6,817 nucleotides of DNA from Spirochaetales bacterium (GTDB lineage: Bacteria > Spirochaetota > Spirochaetia > B11-G9), in the NCBI GenBank assembly GCA_027077185.1, contig JALTGJ010000434.1, positions 1-6,817 of the forward strand. The letters are read 5' to 3'. Both the position numbers and the translations under genes were made by a program. How positions within the stretch are numbered: position 1 is the stretch's first letter; each line of letters begins with the position of its first letter. Positions 1 through 5,513 of this stretch are shown here, piece by piece. The notes under the pieces were generated by a model, which did no database searches, had not been told where the DNA came from, and saw only the letters and a program-made list of their open reading frames with translations.

Positions 1-49
1 ATGCTATATAGTAGCCTATGTTGATTTTGTAATAATTGAGGTTTAGTTG

Positions 50-364
50 ATGTACGCATTAGTAGAAATTTTAGGTAAGCAATACAAGGCTGAGAAAGAT
101 TCGATCTTGAAAATTGATAAGGTAGATGCAGAGAACGGGTCAGTTTTAGAATTTGATTCTGTTCTGCTTCTTAATAAAGATGGTAAGGTTAAAGTTGGCA
201 CCCCATATGTAAAGGGTGTAAAGGTTAGTGCAACTGTAGAAGATCATCAAAAAGGCAAGAAAGTAACTATTATTAAGTTTAAAAGACGAAAAGGCTATAG
301 GCGAAAACAGGGGCATAGACAAAATTATACCTTTGTTAAAGTAAATGAGATAGCAGGGGTTTAG
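50..364 (+). CDS. rplU: 50S ribosomal protein L21
   Basis: Ribosomal protein L21 binds 23S rRNA in the large subunit. The 104-residue product has the family's usual length. It begins with the typical YALVEILGKQYK segment and ends in a very basic RNA-binding stretch (residues about 75-95: KFKRRKGYRRKQGHRQ). I start it at the ATG at 50 rather than the adjacent in-frame TTG at 47. GAGG at 38-41 is 8 nt from the ATG, and L21 proteins normally begin directly with M-Y-A-(L/I)-(V/I). It is the first gene of the L21–Prp–L27 trio and precedes prp by only 6 nt in the same reading frame. Identification is secure; only the choice between TTG and ATG is open. Confidence 0.97.
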   Translation: MYALVEILGKQYKAEKDSILKIDKVDAENGSVLEFDSVLLLNKDGKVKVGTPYVKGVKVSATVEDHQKGKKVTIIKFKRRKGYRRKQGHRQNYTFVKVNEIAGV

Positions 365-370
365 TATTTT

Positions 371-715
371 TTGATTGATATAACCTTATGTCTGGATAAC
401 AGTGGCTGTTTGTCCTCTGTAAATGCTTCCGGCCATTCGGGTTCTGCTGTAAAAGGGCATGACATTGTCTGTTCTGCAGCATCTGTTTTATTAAGAACAG
501 TTTCCAGAACATTGGAAGTAGAACCTTCTATTAAGGTTACAGGTAAGATTGAAGAAGAGGGAAAGCTTTACCTTGAGCTGTCTTTACTGGATGTATCCGG
601 AAGATCGTGGTTGCAGGGTGTTAGCGCATTTACAGTAATGGGGTTAAAAGATCTGGCTCTGGAGTATCCTTCTTTTTGTAGAATTCATCTTATAAAGGAT
701 GATTCTGTTATTTAA
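371..715 (+). CDS. prp: Ribosomal-processing cysteine protease Prp (YsxB/DUF464 family)
   Basis: In Firmicutes, Prp removes an N-terminal extension from ribosomal protein L27 before assembly. The 114-residue product carries the family signature G-H-S-G around His22 and D-I-V-C-S-A around Cys34. Both catalytic residues sit at the spacing known for the family. The start is TTG at 371: no ATG lies upstream in frame, the rplU stop is only two codons earlier in the same frame, and the first beta strand (MIDITLCL) is needed for the fold. The only Shine-Dalgarno-like sequence is a GGGG run at 355-358, rather far away, so translation probably depends on coupling with rplU. Its place between rplU and rpmA is the classical one. 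What it cleaves here is unclear, because L27 seems to lack the extension. Confidence 0.93.
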   Translation: MIDITLCLDNSGCLSSVNASGHSGSAVKGHDIVCSAASVLLRTVSRTLEVEPSIKVTGKIEEEGKLYLELSLLDVSGRSWLQGVSAFTVMGLKDLALEYPSFCRIHLIKDDSVI

Positions 716-720
716 GATTT

Positions 721-727
721 TAAGGAG
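721..727 (+). promoter_or_regulatory. Strong Shine-Dalgarno fixing the rpmA start
   Basis: TAAGGAG lies 7 nt before the ATG at 735. It favours that ATG over the in-frame ATG at 699, which has only GG directly abutting it and would overlap the end of prp. This site decides whether L27 carries a 12-residue N-terminal extension. Confidence 0.8.
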
Positions 728-734
728 ATTTATA

Positions 735-989
735 ATGGCACATAAAAAAGGTGGCGGTAGTACTAAAAACGGAAGAGATTCTGAATCCAAACGTTTAGGT
801 GTTAAAAGATCCGGAGGGCAAATAGTTAAAGCTGGTGAAATAATTGTACGTCAGCGGGGCACAAAATTCCATCCTGGCATAAATGTAGGTTGTGGAAAAG
901 ATTTTACTCTTTTTGCTAAAGCAGCAGGTGCTGTTTCTTTTAAGCAAAGAGCTAATCGAAAGTATGTAAATATTGATACTGTTGTTTAG
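735..989 (+). CDS. rpmA: 50S ribosomal protein L27
   Basis: L27 lies near the peptidyl transferase centre, and its flexible N-terminus contacts tRNA there. The 84-residue product shows the hallmark [16 protein letters not shown] start, then [10 protein letters not shown], the [11 protein letters not shown] core and a DFTLFA segment. The ATG at 735 is chosen because of the Shine-Dalgarno at 721-727 and because the product then begins exactly like extension-less L27 proteins. An in-frame ATG at 699 would prepend twelve hydrophobic and basic residues ([12 protein letters not shown]), but it lacks a usable ribosome site. The gene follows prp and precedes obg by 23 nt. Confidence 0.97.
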   Translation: MAHKKGGGSTKNGRDSESKRLGVKRSGGQIVKAGEIIVRQRGTKFHPGINVGCGKDFTLFAKAAGAVSFKQRANRKYVNIDTVV

Positions 990-1012
990 ATTTATAATAT
1001 AAAGAGATTAAA

Positions 1013-1993
1013 ATGATAGGTTTTGCAGATGAAACCTTTATTGACGTTTCTGCCGGGAGCGGTGGTAACGGAGCTGTTTCGTTTAGAAGAGAAAAATATG
1101 TTCCCTTTGGCGGTCCTGACGGTGGAGATGGAGGCAGAGGGGGCAGTGTTGTTTTTGTTGTCCGGAATAATTTAAAAACATTATCACATCTAAAACGTAA
1201 AAGAGTTTACAGAGCAGAAAATGGTCATCAGGGAGAAGGCAGCCGCCGGCATGGCAGGGATGGTCTTGATACAGAAATTGCTGTACCTCCTGGTACACTG
1301 ATAAAAGATCCTGATACAGGTACAATTCTCAAAGATTTAACAAATATTGAAAGATGGGTGTTTGCGAAAGGCGGGAAAGGTGGTTTGGGTAACTATCATT
1401 TTTCAACTTCCAGAAAGCAGACTCCAAGATATGCTCAACAGGGTAGAAAGACTGAAGAAAGACGTCTTCATGTTGAACTTGCAATTATTGCTGATATTGG
1501 TTTTGTAGGACTTCCCAATGCCGGAAAGTCTTCTTTATTAAATGCTTTAACCAATGCAAAACCTAAGATAGGCGCATACCCCTTTACAACAAAGATTCCA
1601 AATCTTGGTGTAATGCAGACAGTTGGAGGGGACATAGTAATTGCAGATATTCCTGGAATTATTGAGGGAGCTTCCTCTGGTGCCGGAATGGGATTTAAGT
1701 TTTTAAAACATATTTCAAGAACAAAGGCTCTTATATTTCTTATAGATCTCAGTGATACCGGGTTTTTGGATACCTTCAAAGTACTTTATAATGAATTAAA
1801 GGAATTTGCACCCGGAATGGTTCAGCGTTCAAGAATTATATTGGGCACAAAGACTGATCTTGATGAAAATGATGAAAAGCTGAATGAGTTAAAAAAATCA
1901 TTACCCGATGAAACTGTATTGGGTATTTCTGTATATGCCCGAGAGGGATTTAAGAGTATTGAAAGAGCTGTACTGAACTTAATCGGAGATTAG
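1013..1993 (+). CDS. obg: GTPase Obg (CgtA/ObgE), ribosome assembly
   Basis: Obg is an essential GTPase that acts on 50S assembly and is linked to the stringent response. The 326-residue product has the glycine-rich Obg fold at about 1-157, including the FGGPDGGDGGRGG and FAKGGKGGLGN stretches. The G domain follows, with G1 GLPNAGKS (166-173), G2 YPFTT (189-193), G3 DIPG (212-215), a G4 that reads TKTD (279-282) instead of NKxD, and a G5-like SVYA (306-309). It ends soon after the G domain, so there is neither an OCT domain, as in B. subtilis, nor an acidic tail, as in E. coli. ATG at 1013 has AAGAG at 1002-1006. The nadD start lies immediately after its stop codon. Confidence 0.97.
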   Translation: MIGFADETFIDVSAGSGGNGAVSFRREKYVPFGGPDGGDGGRGGSVVFVVRNNLKTLSHLKRKRVYRAENGHQGEGSRRHGRDGLDTEIAVPPGTLIKDPDTGTILKDLTNIERWVFAKGGKGGLGNYHFSTSRKQTPRYAQQGRKTEERRLHVELAIIADIGFVGLPNAGKSSLLNALTNAKPKIGAYPFTTKIPNLGVMQTVGGDIVIADIPGIIEGASSGAGMGFKFLKHISRTKALIFLIDLSDTGFLDTFKVLYNELKEFAPGMVQRSRIILGTKTDLDENDEKLNELKKSLPDETVLGISVYAREGFKSIERAVLNLIGD

Positions 1994-1994
1994 T

Positions 1995-2570
1995 TTGAGA
2001 ACAATAATAATCGGAGGGACTTTTAATCCGATACATAATGGTCATTTATATATTAGTGAAGAATTAAAATTACAATTAGGGTATGAAAGAGTTTTGTTTA
2101 TACCTTCAAATTTTCAGGCTCATAAATCACGGTCTGATCTTGTTTCTACAACCAATCGTGTTAAAATGATTAATCTGGCTCTTGAGAATAATACAGCATC
2201 AATAGATCTTTGTGAGATAGATCGTGGTGGAGTTTCCTATATGGTTGACACTGTTAAAGATATAGGTTCTAAATTTTCTATCTCCGGTAAAATAGGTTTA
2301 TTTATAGGTGATGATCTTATAAGTGGTATGGAAAACTGGCATAATGTTGATGAATTACTTAAACTTGTTGATATTGTAGTTGCTCATAGAGATTCTGAGG
2401 AAGAATATAAAACAGTAATACCTCATCAATATTTAGATAATGTTTCTATTCATATATCATCTTCGGATATTAGACGGAGAATAAGAGAGGGTAGGGCTTT
2501 TAGATATCTTGTTCCAGAAAATGTATATGATTATATATTGAAAAAGGACTTGTATAATAAAAATGTATAA
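1995..2570 (+). CDS. nadD: Nicotinate-nucleotide adenylyltransferase
   Basis: NadD joins ATP and nicotinate mononucleotide to give deamido-NAD, a late step in NAD synthesis. The 191-residue length is normal. The N-terminal nucleotidyltransferase motif GGTFNPIHNGH (residues 7-17) is intact. An FIGDD segment (103-107) followed by W115 matches the family's FIxGxD…W pattern, and the ISSSDIR motif (154-160) is the C-terminal ISSTxIR signature. The start is TTG at 1995, just after the obg stop, with CGGAG at 1984-1988 inside the obg end about 6 nt away. Translational coupling to obg is likely. Its last 8 nt overlap yqeK. Confidence 0.96.
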   Translation: MRTIIIGGTFNPIHNGHLYISEELKLQLGYERVLFIPSNFQAHKSRSDLVSTTNRVKMINLALENNTASIDLCEIDRGGVSYMVDTVKDIGSKFSISGKIGLFIGDDLISGMENWHNVDELLKLVDIVVAHRDSEEEYKTVIPHQYLDNVSIHISSSDIRRRIREGRAFRYLVPENVYDYILKKDLYNKNV

Positions 2571-3138
2571 TAAAATTAAAGAATATTTGTACATTAATTT
2601 AAGTAAATTAAGGTTGGAACATTCTTTATCCACTTCTCTTATTTGTGTTGAACTGTGCAGCCGTTTTGGTCTGGATGAGAAAAAAGGAAGGCTTGCAGGT
2701 ATTGCTCATGATATATTTAGAGAAGTTTCGCTTACAGAAGCAATGATACATTCTTTAACAGATGGCTACCCTTTATGTAAGGAAGAAAAGATTCATCCGG
2801 TACTCCTTCATGGAAGATTGGGAGCTCAAATGTTAAAGAATGATTTTGGTCTGGAGGATGAAGAAATTCTTCAGGCCGTACGCTGGCATACTTCAGGACA
2901 TCCTGATATGGGAAAACTGGGTCAGGTTCTTTTTATAGCTGATTATATTGAACCGGGAAGAGATCATATAAATGCTGCTTTTAAAAATGAAATTTCTAAA
3001 CTTGATCTGGATGATATGACTCTGGTAATATTAAATAAGCAAATTGCATATCTAAGGAGTTGTGGTTATCATATAAGCAGCTCTTCAATGCTATTGCATG
3101 ATAAGCTCTTAAATACAGAAAAAATAATTAATACTTGA
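2563..3138 (+). CDS. yqeK: YqeK-type HD phosphohydrolase (symmetrical Ap4A hydrolase)
   Basis: Members of this HD-domain family split diadenosine tetraphosphate into two ADP. The 191-residue protein has the expected metal-ligand order: His20, the HD pair His49-Asp50, His83 (in HGRLGA), His109 (in RWHTSGHP) and Asp127 (in ADYIEPGRD, the strongest YqeK signature). ATG at 2563 overlaps the nadD stop. The nearest Shine-Dalgarno-like sequence, AAGGA at 2544-2548, is far at 14 nt, so re-initiation after nadD may contribute. A nadD–yqeK–rsfS order is common in Firmicutes and related bacteria, often with an LCP gene inserted as here. Confidence 0.93.
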   Translation: MYNKIKEYLYINLSKLRLEHSLSTSLICVELCSRFGLDEKKGRLAGIAHDIFREVSLTEAMIHSLTDGYPLCKEEKIHPVLLHGRLGAQMLKNDFGLEDEEILQAVRWHTSGHPDMGKLGQVLFIADYIEPGRDHINAAFKNEISKLDLDDMTLVILNKQIAYLRSCGYHISSSSMLLHDKLLNTEKIINT

Positions 3139-3147
3139 GGTTAGGTT

Positions 3148-4335
3148 TTGAGAAGAAAAAAAGCATTGGAGAGGCTCATTATAATACTTATTCTTATTAT
3201 AGCAGCGGCATCTACCGGAATATTAATAACAAAACTTAAAACAGATCAGATAACAGATTTAGTAACTGATGGAAAATTGATAAATACAATGATTTTAATA
3301 ACAGATAATAATAATCTGCTTTATTCAGAACTGTTTATGTATGACAGTAAAACATCAAAAGGGGCTCTGTTTGATATTCCCGGAAATATAGGATCAATTA
3401 TAAATAAATATAAAAAAATGGATAGAATAGATGTTCTCTTTGATAAAACTGATCCTGTGCACTATGTTGATAAGGTTTCTTCAATTTTAAATACTGAAAT
3501 ACCCTACTATATGGTAATGGACATAAGTAATTTTATGAATATTGTTGATTTATTTAACGGTATTAAAATATTTATTGCAAATCCAGTTGAACTTTTAGAT
3601 TTGGATAATTTAGTTTTATTACCCTCTGGAAATCTTGTTCTGGATGGCTATAAAGCTGTCTCGTATATGGAATATAATGATAGTACCTCAGGAGCTGTAG
3701 AACACATCAGTCGTCGACAGAAGATACTGCAGGCATTATTTATTAAATTTGGTTCCAGCAGCAGTTTGCTTGAAAGTAAAGATTTTTCTTATTATCTTAG
3801 GGGGAATCTGGACACAAATTTAAAAAAAGATGCAGTAATTTCTTTTTTTAAAATATTTAGCAGCCTGGATACCGAACGAATTGTATTCCAGAGAGTTTTG
3901 GGGAACACACGATTGGTTGGGGAAAAGAATCTTCTTTTTCCTCATTACGAAGGTAAATTACTTAGGGAAACAATACAGCAGACAATTGCTTCTTTGGCAA
4001 CTACAGGGATTGTAAGTGTAGATGAATTAAATATTACAATGGATATCCTTAATGCTACAGATCAGTCAGGTTTAGCAGGAAGAACTTCCCAGGTGTTTAA
4101 GAGTTTTGGTTATGATATTGTCAGAATATCAAATTATTCTTCAGAAAACCTGGATAATACAGTTGTTGTCAGCCTGAATGGTGATAAAAGTGCCGCAGAA
4201 AAAGTTGCGGATATAATTAAATGTAAAAAAATATCATACAAACCGGAAGTTTATTTTGATGATAATTCAGATAATAACTCAGAAGTAATAATAATATTAG
4301 GGAAGGATTTTGATGGCAGATATTGTAAAGAATAA
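3148..4335 (+). CDS. Membrane-anchored LCP (LytR-CpsA-Psr)-like protein with LytR C-terminal domain
   Basis: The 395-residue protein has a short basic N-terminus (MRRKK) and one hydrophobic segment at about 10-28, predicting a cytoplasmic start and an extracytoplasmic body. Residues about 45-240 follow the LCP layout: MILITD, LFDIPGN in place of SIPRD, NIVDLFNGIKIFI, GNLVLDGYKAVSYMEYN and ISRRQKILQAL. Residues about 296-388 match the LytR_C domain (MDILNATDQSGLAGR…GYDIV). LCP enzymes transfer lipid-linked glycopolymers to the cell wall, but the arginines and aspartate usual in the catalytic motifs (SIPRD; YxRxR) are replaced here, so it may have lost that activity. TTG at 3148 is preceded by TGAGGT at 3136-3141, overlapping the yqeK stop. 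The 3' end overlaps rsfS by 23 nt. Family membership is fairly sure; function is unknown. Confidence 0.8.
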   Translation: MRRKKALERLIIILILIIAAASTGILITKLKTDQITDLVTDGKLINTMILITDNNNLLYSELFMYDSKTSKGALFDIPGNIGSIINKYKKMDRIDVLFDKTDPVHYVDKVSSILNTEIPYYMVMDISNFMNIVDLFNGIKIFIANPVELLDLDNLVLLPSGNLVLDGYKAVSYMEYNDSTSGAVEHISRRQKILQALFIKFGSSSSLLESKDFSYYLRGNLDTNLKKDAVISFFKIFSSLDTERIVFQRVLGNTRLVGEKNLLFPHYEGKLLRETIQQTIASLATTGIVSVDELNITMDILNATDQSGLAGRTSQVFKSFGYDIVRISNYSSENLDNTVVVSLNGDKSAAEKVADIIKCKKISYKPEVYFDDNSDNNSEVIIILGKDFDGRYCKE

Positions 4336-4684
4336 GGAAAGCCTGGCAGAAGATATTGGCAGTTTTATAAGTGACCATAATGGGGTCAATGTAGTTGTAA
4401 TAGATGTCAGAGGGCAGAGCAGCTGGACCGACTATATGATTATAGCAACCACAACTAGTATGGGCCACTTAAAGGGACTTACCGGACAGCTGAAAAACTT
4501 GTTAAGTGAGAAGTCAATTGATATTCTATTAAGACATAAGCAAATCTCCGATAATGGCTGGGAATTGATTGACTGCGGATCATATATTATACATTTAATG
4601 AATCCTGAGATGAGGGAGTTTTATAATCTTGAAAAGTTATGGTTTTCAGGGAAAATAATATATCAATCATCAAAATCATCATAG
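4313..4684 (+). CDS. rsfS: Ribosomal silencing factor RsfS (YbeB/YqeL/DUF143)
   Basis: RsfS binds ribosomal protein L14 and blocks joining of the subunits when nutrients are scarce. The 123-residue product carries the family landmarks: DVRGQSSWTDYMIIAT (about 31-46), a GHLKGL helix, GWELIDCGSYIIHLM (about 82-96) and REFYNLEKLW (about 100-109). ATG at 4313 is favoured over the adjacent TTG at 4310, because GGAAGG at 4301-4306 is then at a usual distance. It starts inside the LCP gene. The last residues (QSSKSS) extend past the conserved LEKLW end and are read from DNA that encodes the hyperacidic protein on the other strand. It appears to be the last gene of the operon. Confidence 0.95.
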   Translation: MADIVKNKESLAEDIGSFISDHNGVNVVVIDVRGQSSWTDYMIIATTTSMGHLKGLTGQLKNLLSEKSIDILLRHKQISDNGWELIDCGSYIIHLMNPEMREFYNLEKLWFSGKIIYQSSKSS

Positions 4685-4899
4685 TCAAGACCATCATCAT
4701 AATCTAGATCGTCCTCTTCCATTAAATCGTCTTCATCCTCATCGAATTCATCCTCAAAATCGTCATCATCATCATCTTCTTCTTCACTTCCATCTTCATA
4801 TTCATCATCAAGCAGATCATCCTCTACTTCAGAGTATTTGTCATCAAATTCATTCTCGTAATCATCAAAATTATCATCATAGAAATCATCTTCATCCAT
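4663..4899 (-). CDS. Hyperacidic small protein, 78 residues, function unknown
   Basis: I do not recognise a family. By my count 51 of 78 residues are Asp or Glu (35 D, 16 E), with a single Lys and no Arg. Twelve Phe/Tyr residues are scattered through the acidic background, and a short tandem LDYDDG/LDYDDF closes the chain. It has no signal peptide or membrane segment and is probably disordered and cytoplasmic. Evidence that it is a real gene: an ATG at 4897-4899, an excellent Shine-Dalgarno 8 nt upstream, and a near-consensus sigma70 promoter at 4936-4964. Its composition resembles the acidic tail of the RNA polymerase delta subunit of Firmicutes, histone chaperones or DNA mimics, but that is only a parallel in composition. 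The 3' end overlaps rsfS by 22 nt on the opposite strand. Confidence 0.72.
   Translation of the reverse strand: MDEDDFYDDNFDDYENEFDDKYSEVEDDLLDDEYEDGSEEEDDDDDDFEDEFDEDEDDLMEEDDLDYDDGLDYDDFDD
4763..4776 (-). repeat. GAT trinucleotide run inside the hyperacidic gene
   Basis: The + strand reads (TCA)4TC here, so the coding strand carries a GAT run that encodes part of the Asp42-Asp47 tract. Similar TCA/GAT stretches recur between about 4665 and 4890. Slippage here would change length in frame, adding or removing Asp residues without breaking the gene. Confidence 0.75.
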
Positions 4900-4907
4900 T
4901 TTAATAA

Positions 4908-4914
4908 CTCCCCT
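4908..4914 (-). promoter_or_regulatory. Strong Shine-Dalgarno for the hyperacidic gene
   Basis: AGGGGAG on the minus strand sits 8 nt before the ATG at 4899. It supports translation of what could otherwise be dismissed as a low-complexity open frame. Confidence 0.75.
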
Positions 4915-4935
4915 AAGCGGTACCTATGTTACTGT

Positions 4936-4964
4936 ATTTTATTAACACTTATTTTAATTGTCAA
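4936..4964 (-). promoter_or_regulatory. Sigma70-type promoter for the hyperacidic gene
   Basis: On the minus strand the -35 box is TTGACA (4964-4959, 6/6), followed by a 17-nt spacer and TAAAAT (4941-4936, 5/6). The predicted transcription start is near 4929, giving a leader of about 30 nt that contains the Shine-Dalgarno. The promoter begins about 12 nt after the cheX stop codon, so the hyperacidic gene need not depend on cheX transcription. Confidence 0.75.
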
Positions 4965-4975
4965 ACATAATTAGA

Positions 4976-5440
4976 TTATTGTTTAATTCCTACTAATATA
5001 TTAAAACAGCCGAAAGTACCATCTATATTTTTGTTTAAAGTTTCTGCTGCATCATAGGTGCTGATCGAGATGTTGTTTCCCATTAAAATAGTAGGTGGAG
5101 TAATATCACTATTTATTCCGTTAGATTCAAGCAGCATTGTTGCTCTTCCGGAAATCTGGTTTAATATTTCACCAAAAGCCTCTTTATGGAACTGCCCAAA
5201 ATCAGTTTCTTCTGCTTCCATACCAATATTAGAGAGCATTTTATTAATAAAATTCATACTGCTCTTTCTATCTGATCTAATAATTAAAAAACCTGAAAAT
5301 TCTCCGGTTATTCCGATACTGGCAATAATATCATACCCATTATTACCTGAAGCTATGCTGATATCCAGATTTGGAAATCCAATTTCTACAAAAATTGCCT
5401 TTGCAGCATCTATAAACAGTTCTAAACTAGTTATATTCAT
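4976..5440 (-). CDS. cheX: CheX-family chemotaxis phosphatase (CheC/CheX/FliY fold)
   Basis: CheX proteins dephosphorylate CheY-P and so reset the flagellar response. The product shows the single family active-site motif ExxN in FGEILNQISGRA, followed by the usual P-P-T-I-L-M-G-N segment. An N-terminal helix (ITSLELFIDAAKAIFVEIG) and the beta strands of the CheC-like fold precede it. From the ATG at 5440 the protein is 154 residues, close to typical CheX length. The longer frame from TTG at 5476 (166 residues) is rejected because that TTG is the first half of a perfect -35 box. ExxN then falls at Glu91 and Asn94. No Shine-Dalgarno precedes the ATG, which fits a leaderless mRNA. No other chemotaxis gene is in the window. 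A related non-chemotaxis CheC-like protein cannot be excluded. Confidence 0.82.
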   Translation of the reverse strand: MNITSLELFIDAAKAIFVEIGFPNLDISIASGNNGYDIIASIGITGEFSGFLIIRSDRKSSMNFINKMLSNIGMEAEETDFGQFHKEAFGEILNQISGRATMLLESNGINSDITPPTILMGNNISISTYDAAETLNKNIDGTFGCFNILVGIKQ

Positions 5441-5447
5441 AGGATTT

Positions 5448-5476
5448 ATTATAGAAAAGTAATATGATGGTGTCAA
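5448..5476 (-). promoter_or_regulatory. Perfect-consensus sigma70 promoter for cheX
   Basis: On the minus strand TTGACA (5476-5471), a 17-nt spacer and TATAAT (5453-5448) match the consensus at all twelve positions. Counting from the -10 box puts the transcription start at about 5441-5440, directly at the ATG of cheX. It lies in the 73-nt gap between cheX and the divergent ispE. Confidence 0.82.
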
Positions 5477-5513
5477 ATAAAAGGAAGAAAAAAATAAATT
5501 TGAGGTAGTAATA

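Noticed and set aside
1..46. rplU promoter (TATAGT at 7-12) and a small GCTA/TAGC hairpin at 3-15
   Set aside because: Any -35 box would be outside the window and the hairpin has only four pairs, so neither can be supported.
993..998. Perfect TATAAT just before obg, as a promoter
   Set aside because: The nearest TTGATA (973-978) is only 14 nt away and no better -35 exists at 16-18 nt. Such boxes are common in AT-rich gaps.
4217..4468. 83-codon minus-strand frame across the LCP/rsfS junction
   Set aside because: It lies opposite two well-supported genes, is low in complexity and has no supported start, so it is a shadow frame.
4628..4650. Hairpin CTTGAAAA/TTTTCAGG near the rsfS end, as a terminator
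   Set aside because: It is followed by GAAAATAA rather than a T run on the + strand, lies inside coding sequence, and has no T run on the minus strand.
5058..5462. 134-codon open frame on the + strand opposite cheX
   Set aside because: It has no ribosome site or family motifs, and the opposite strand carries a clear CheX motif, so it is a shadow frame.
5461..5513. Promoter for ispE at TATGAT (5463-5468)
   Set aside because: No acceptable -35 box lies 16-18 nt upstream, and the sequence falls inside the spacer of the much stronger cheX promoter.
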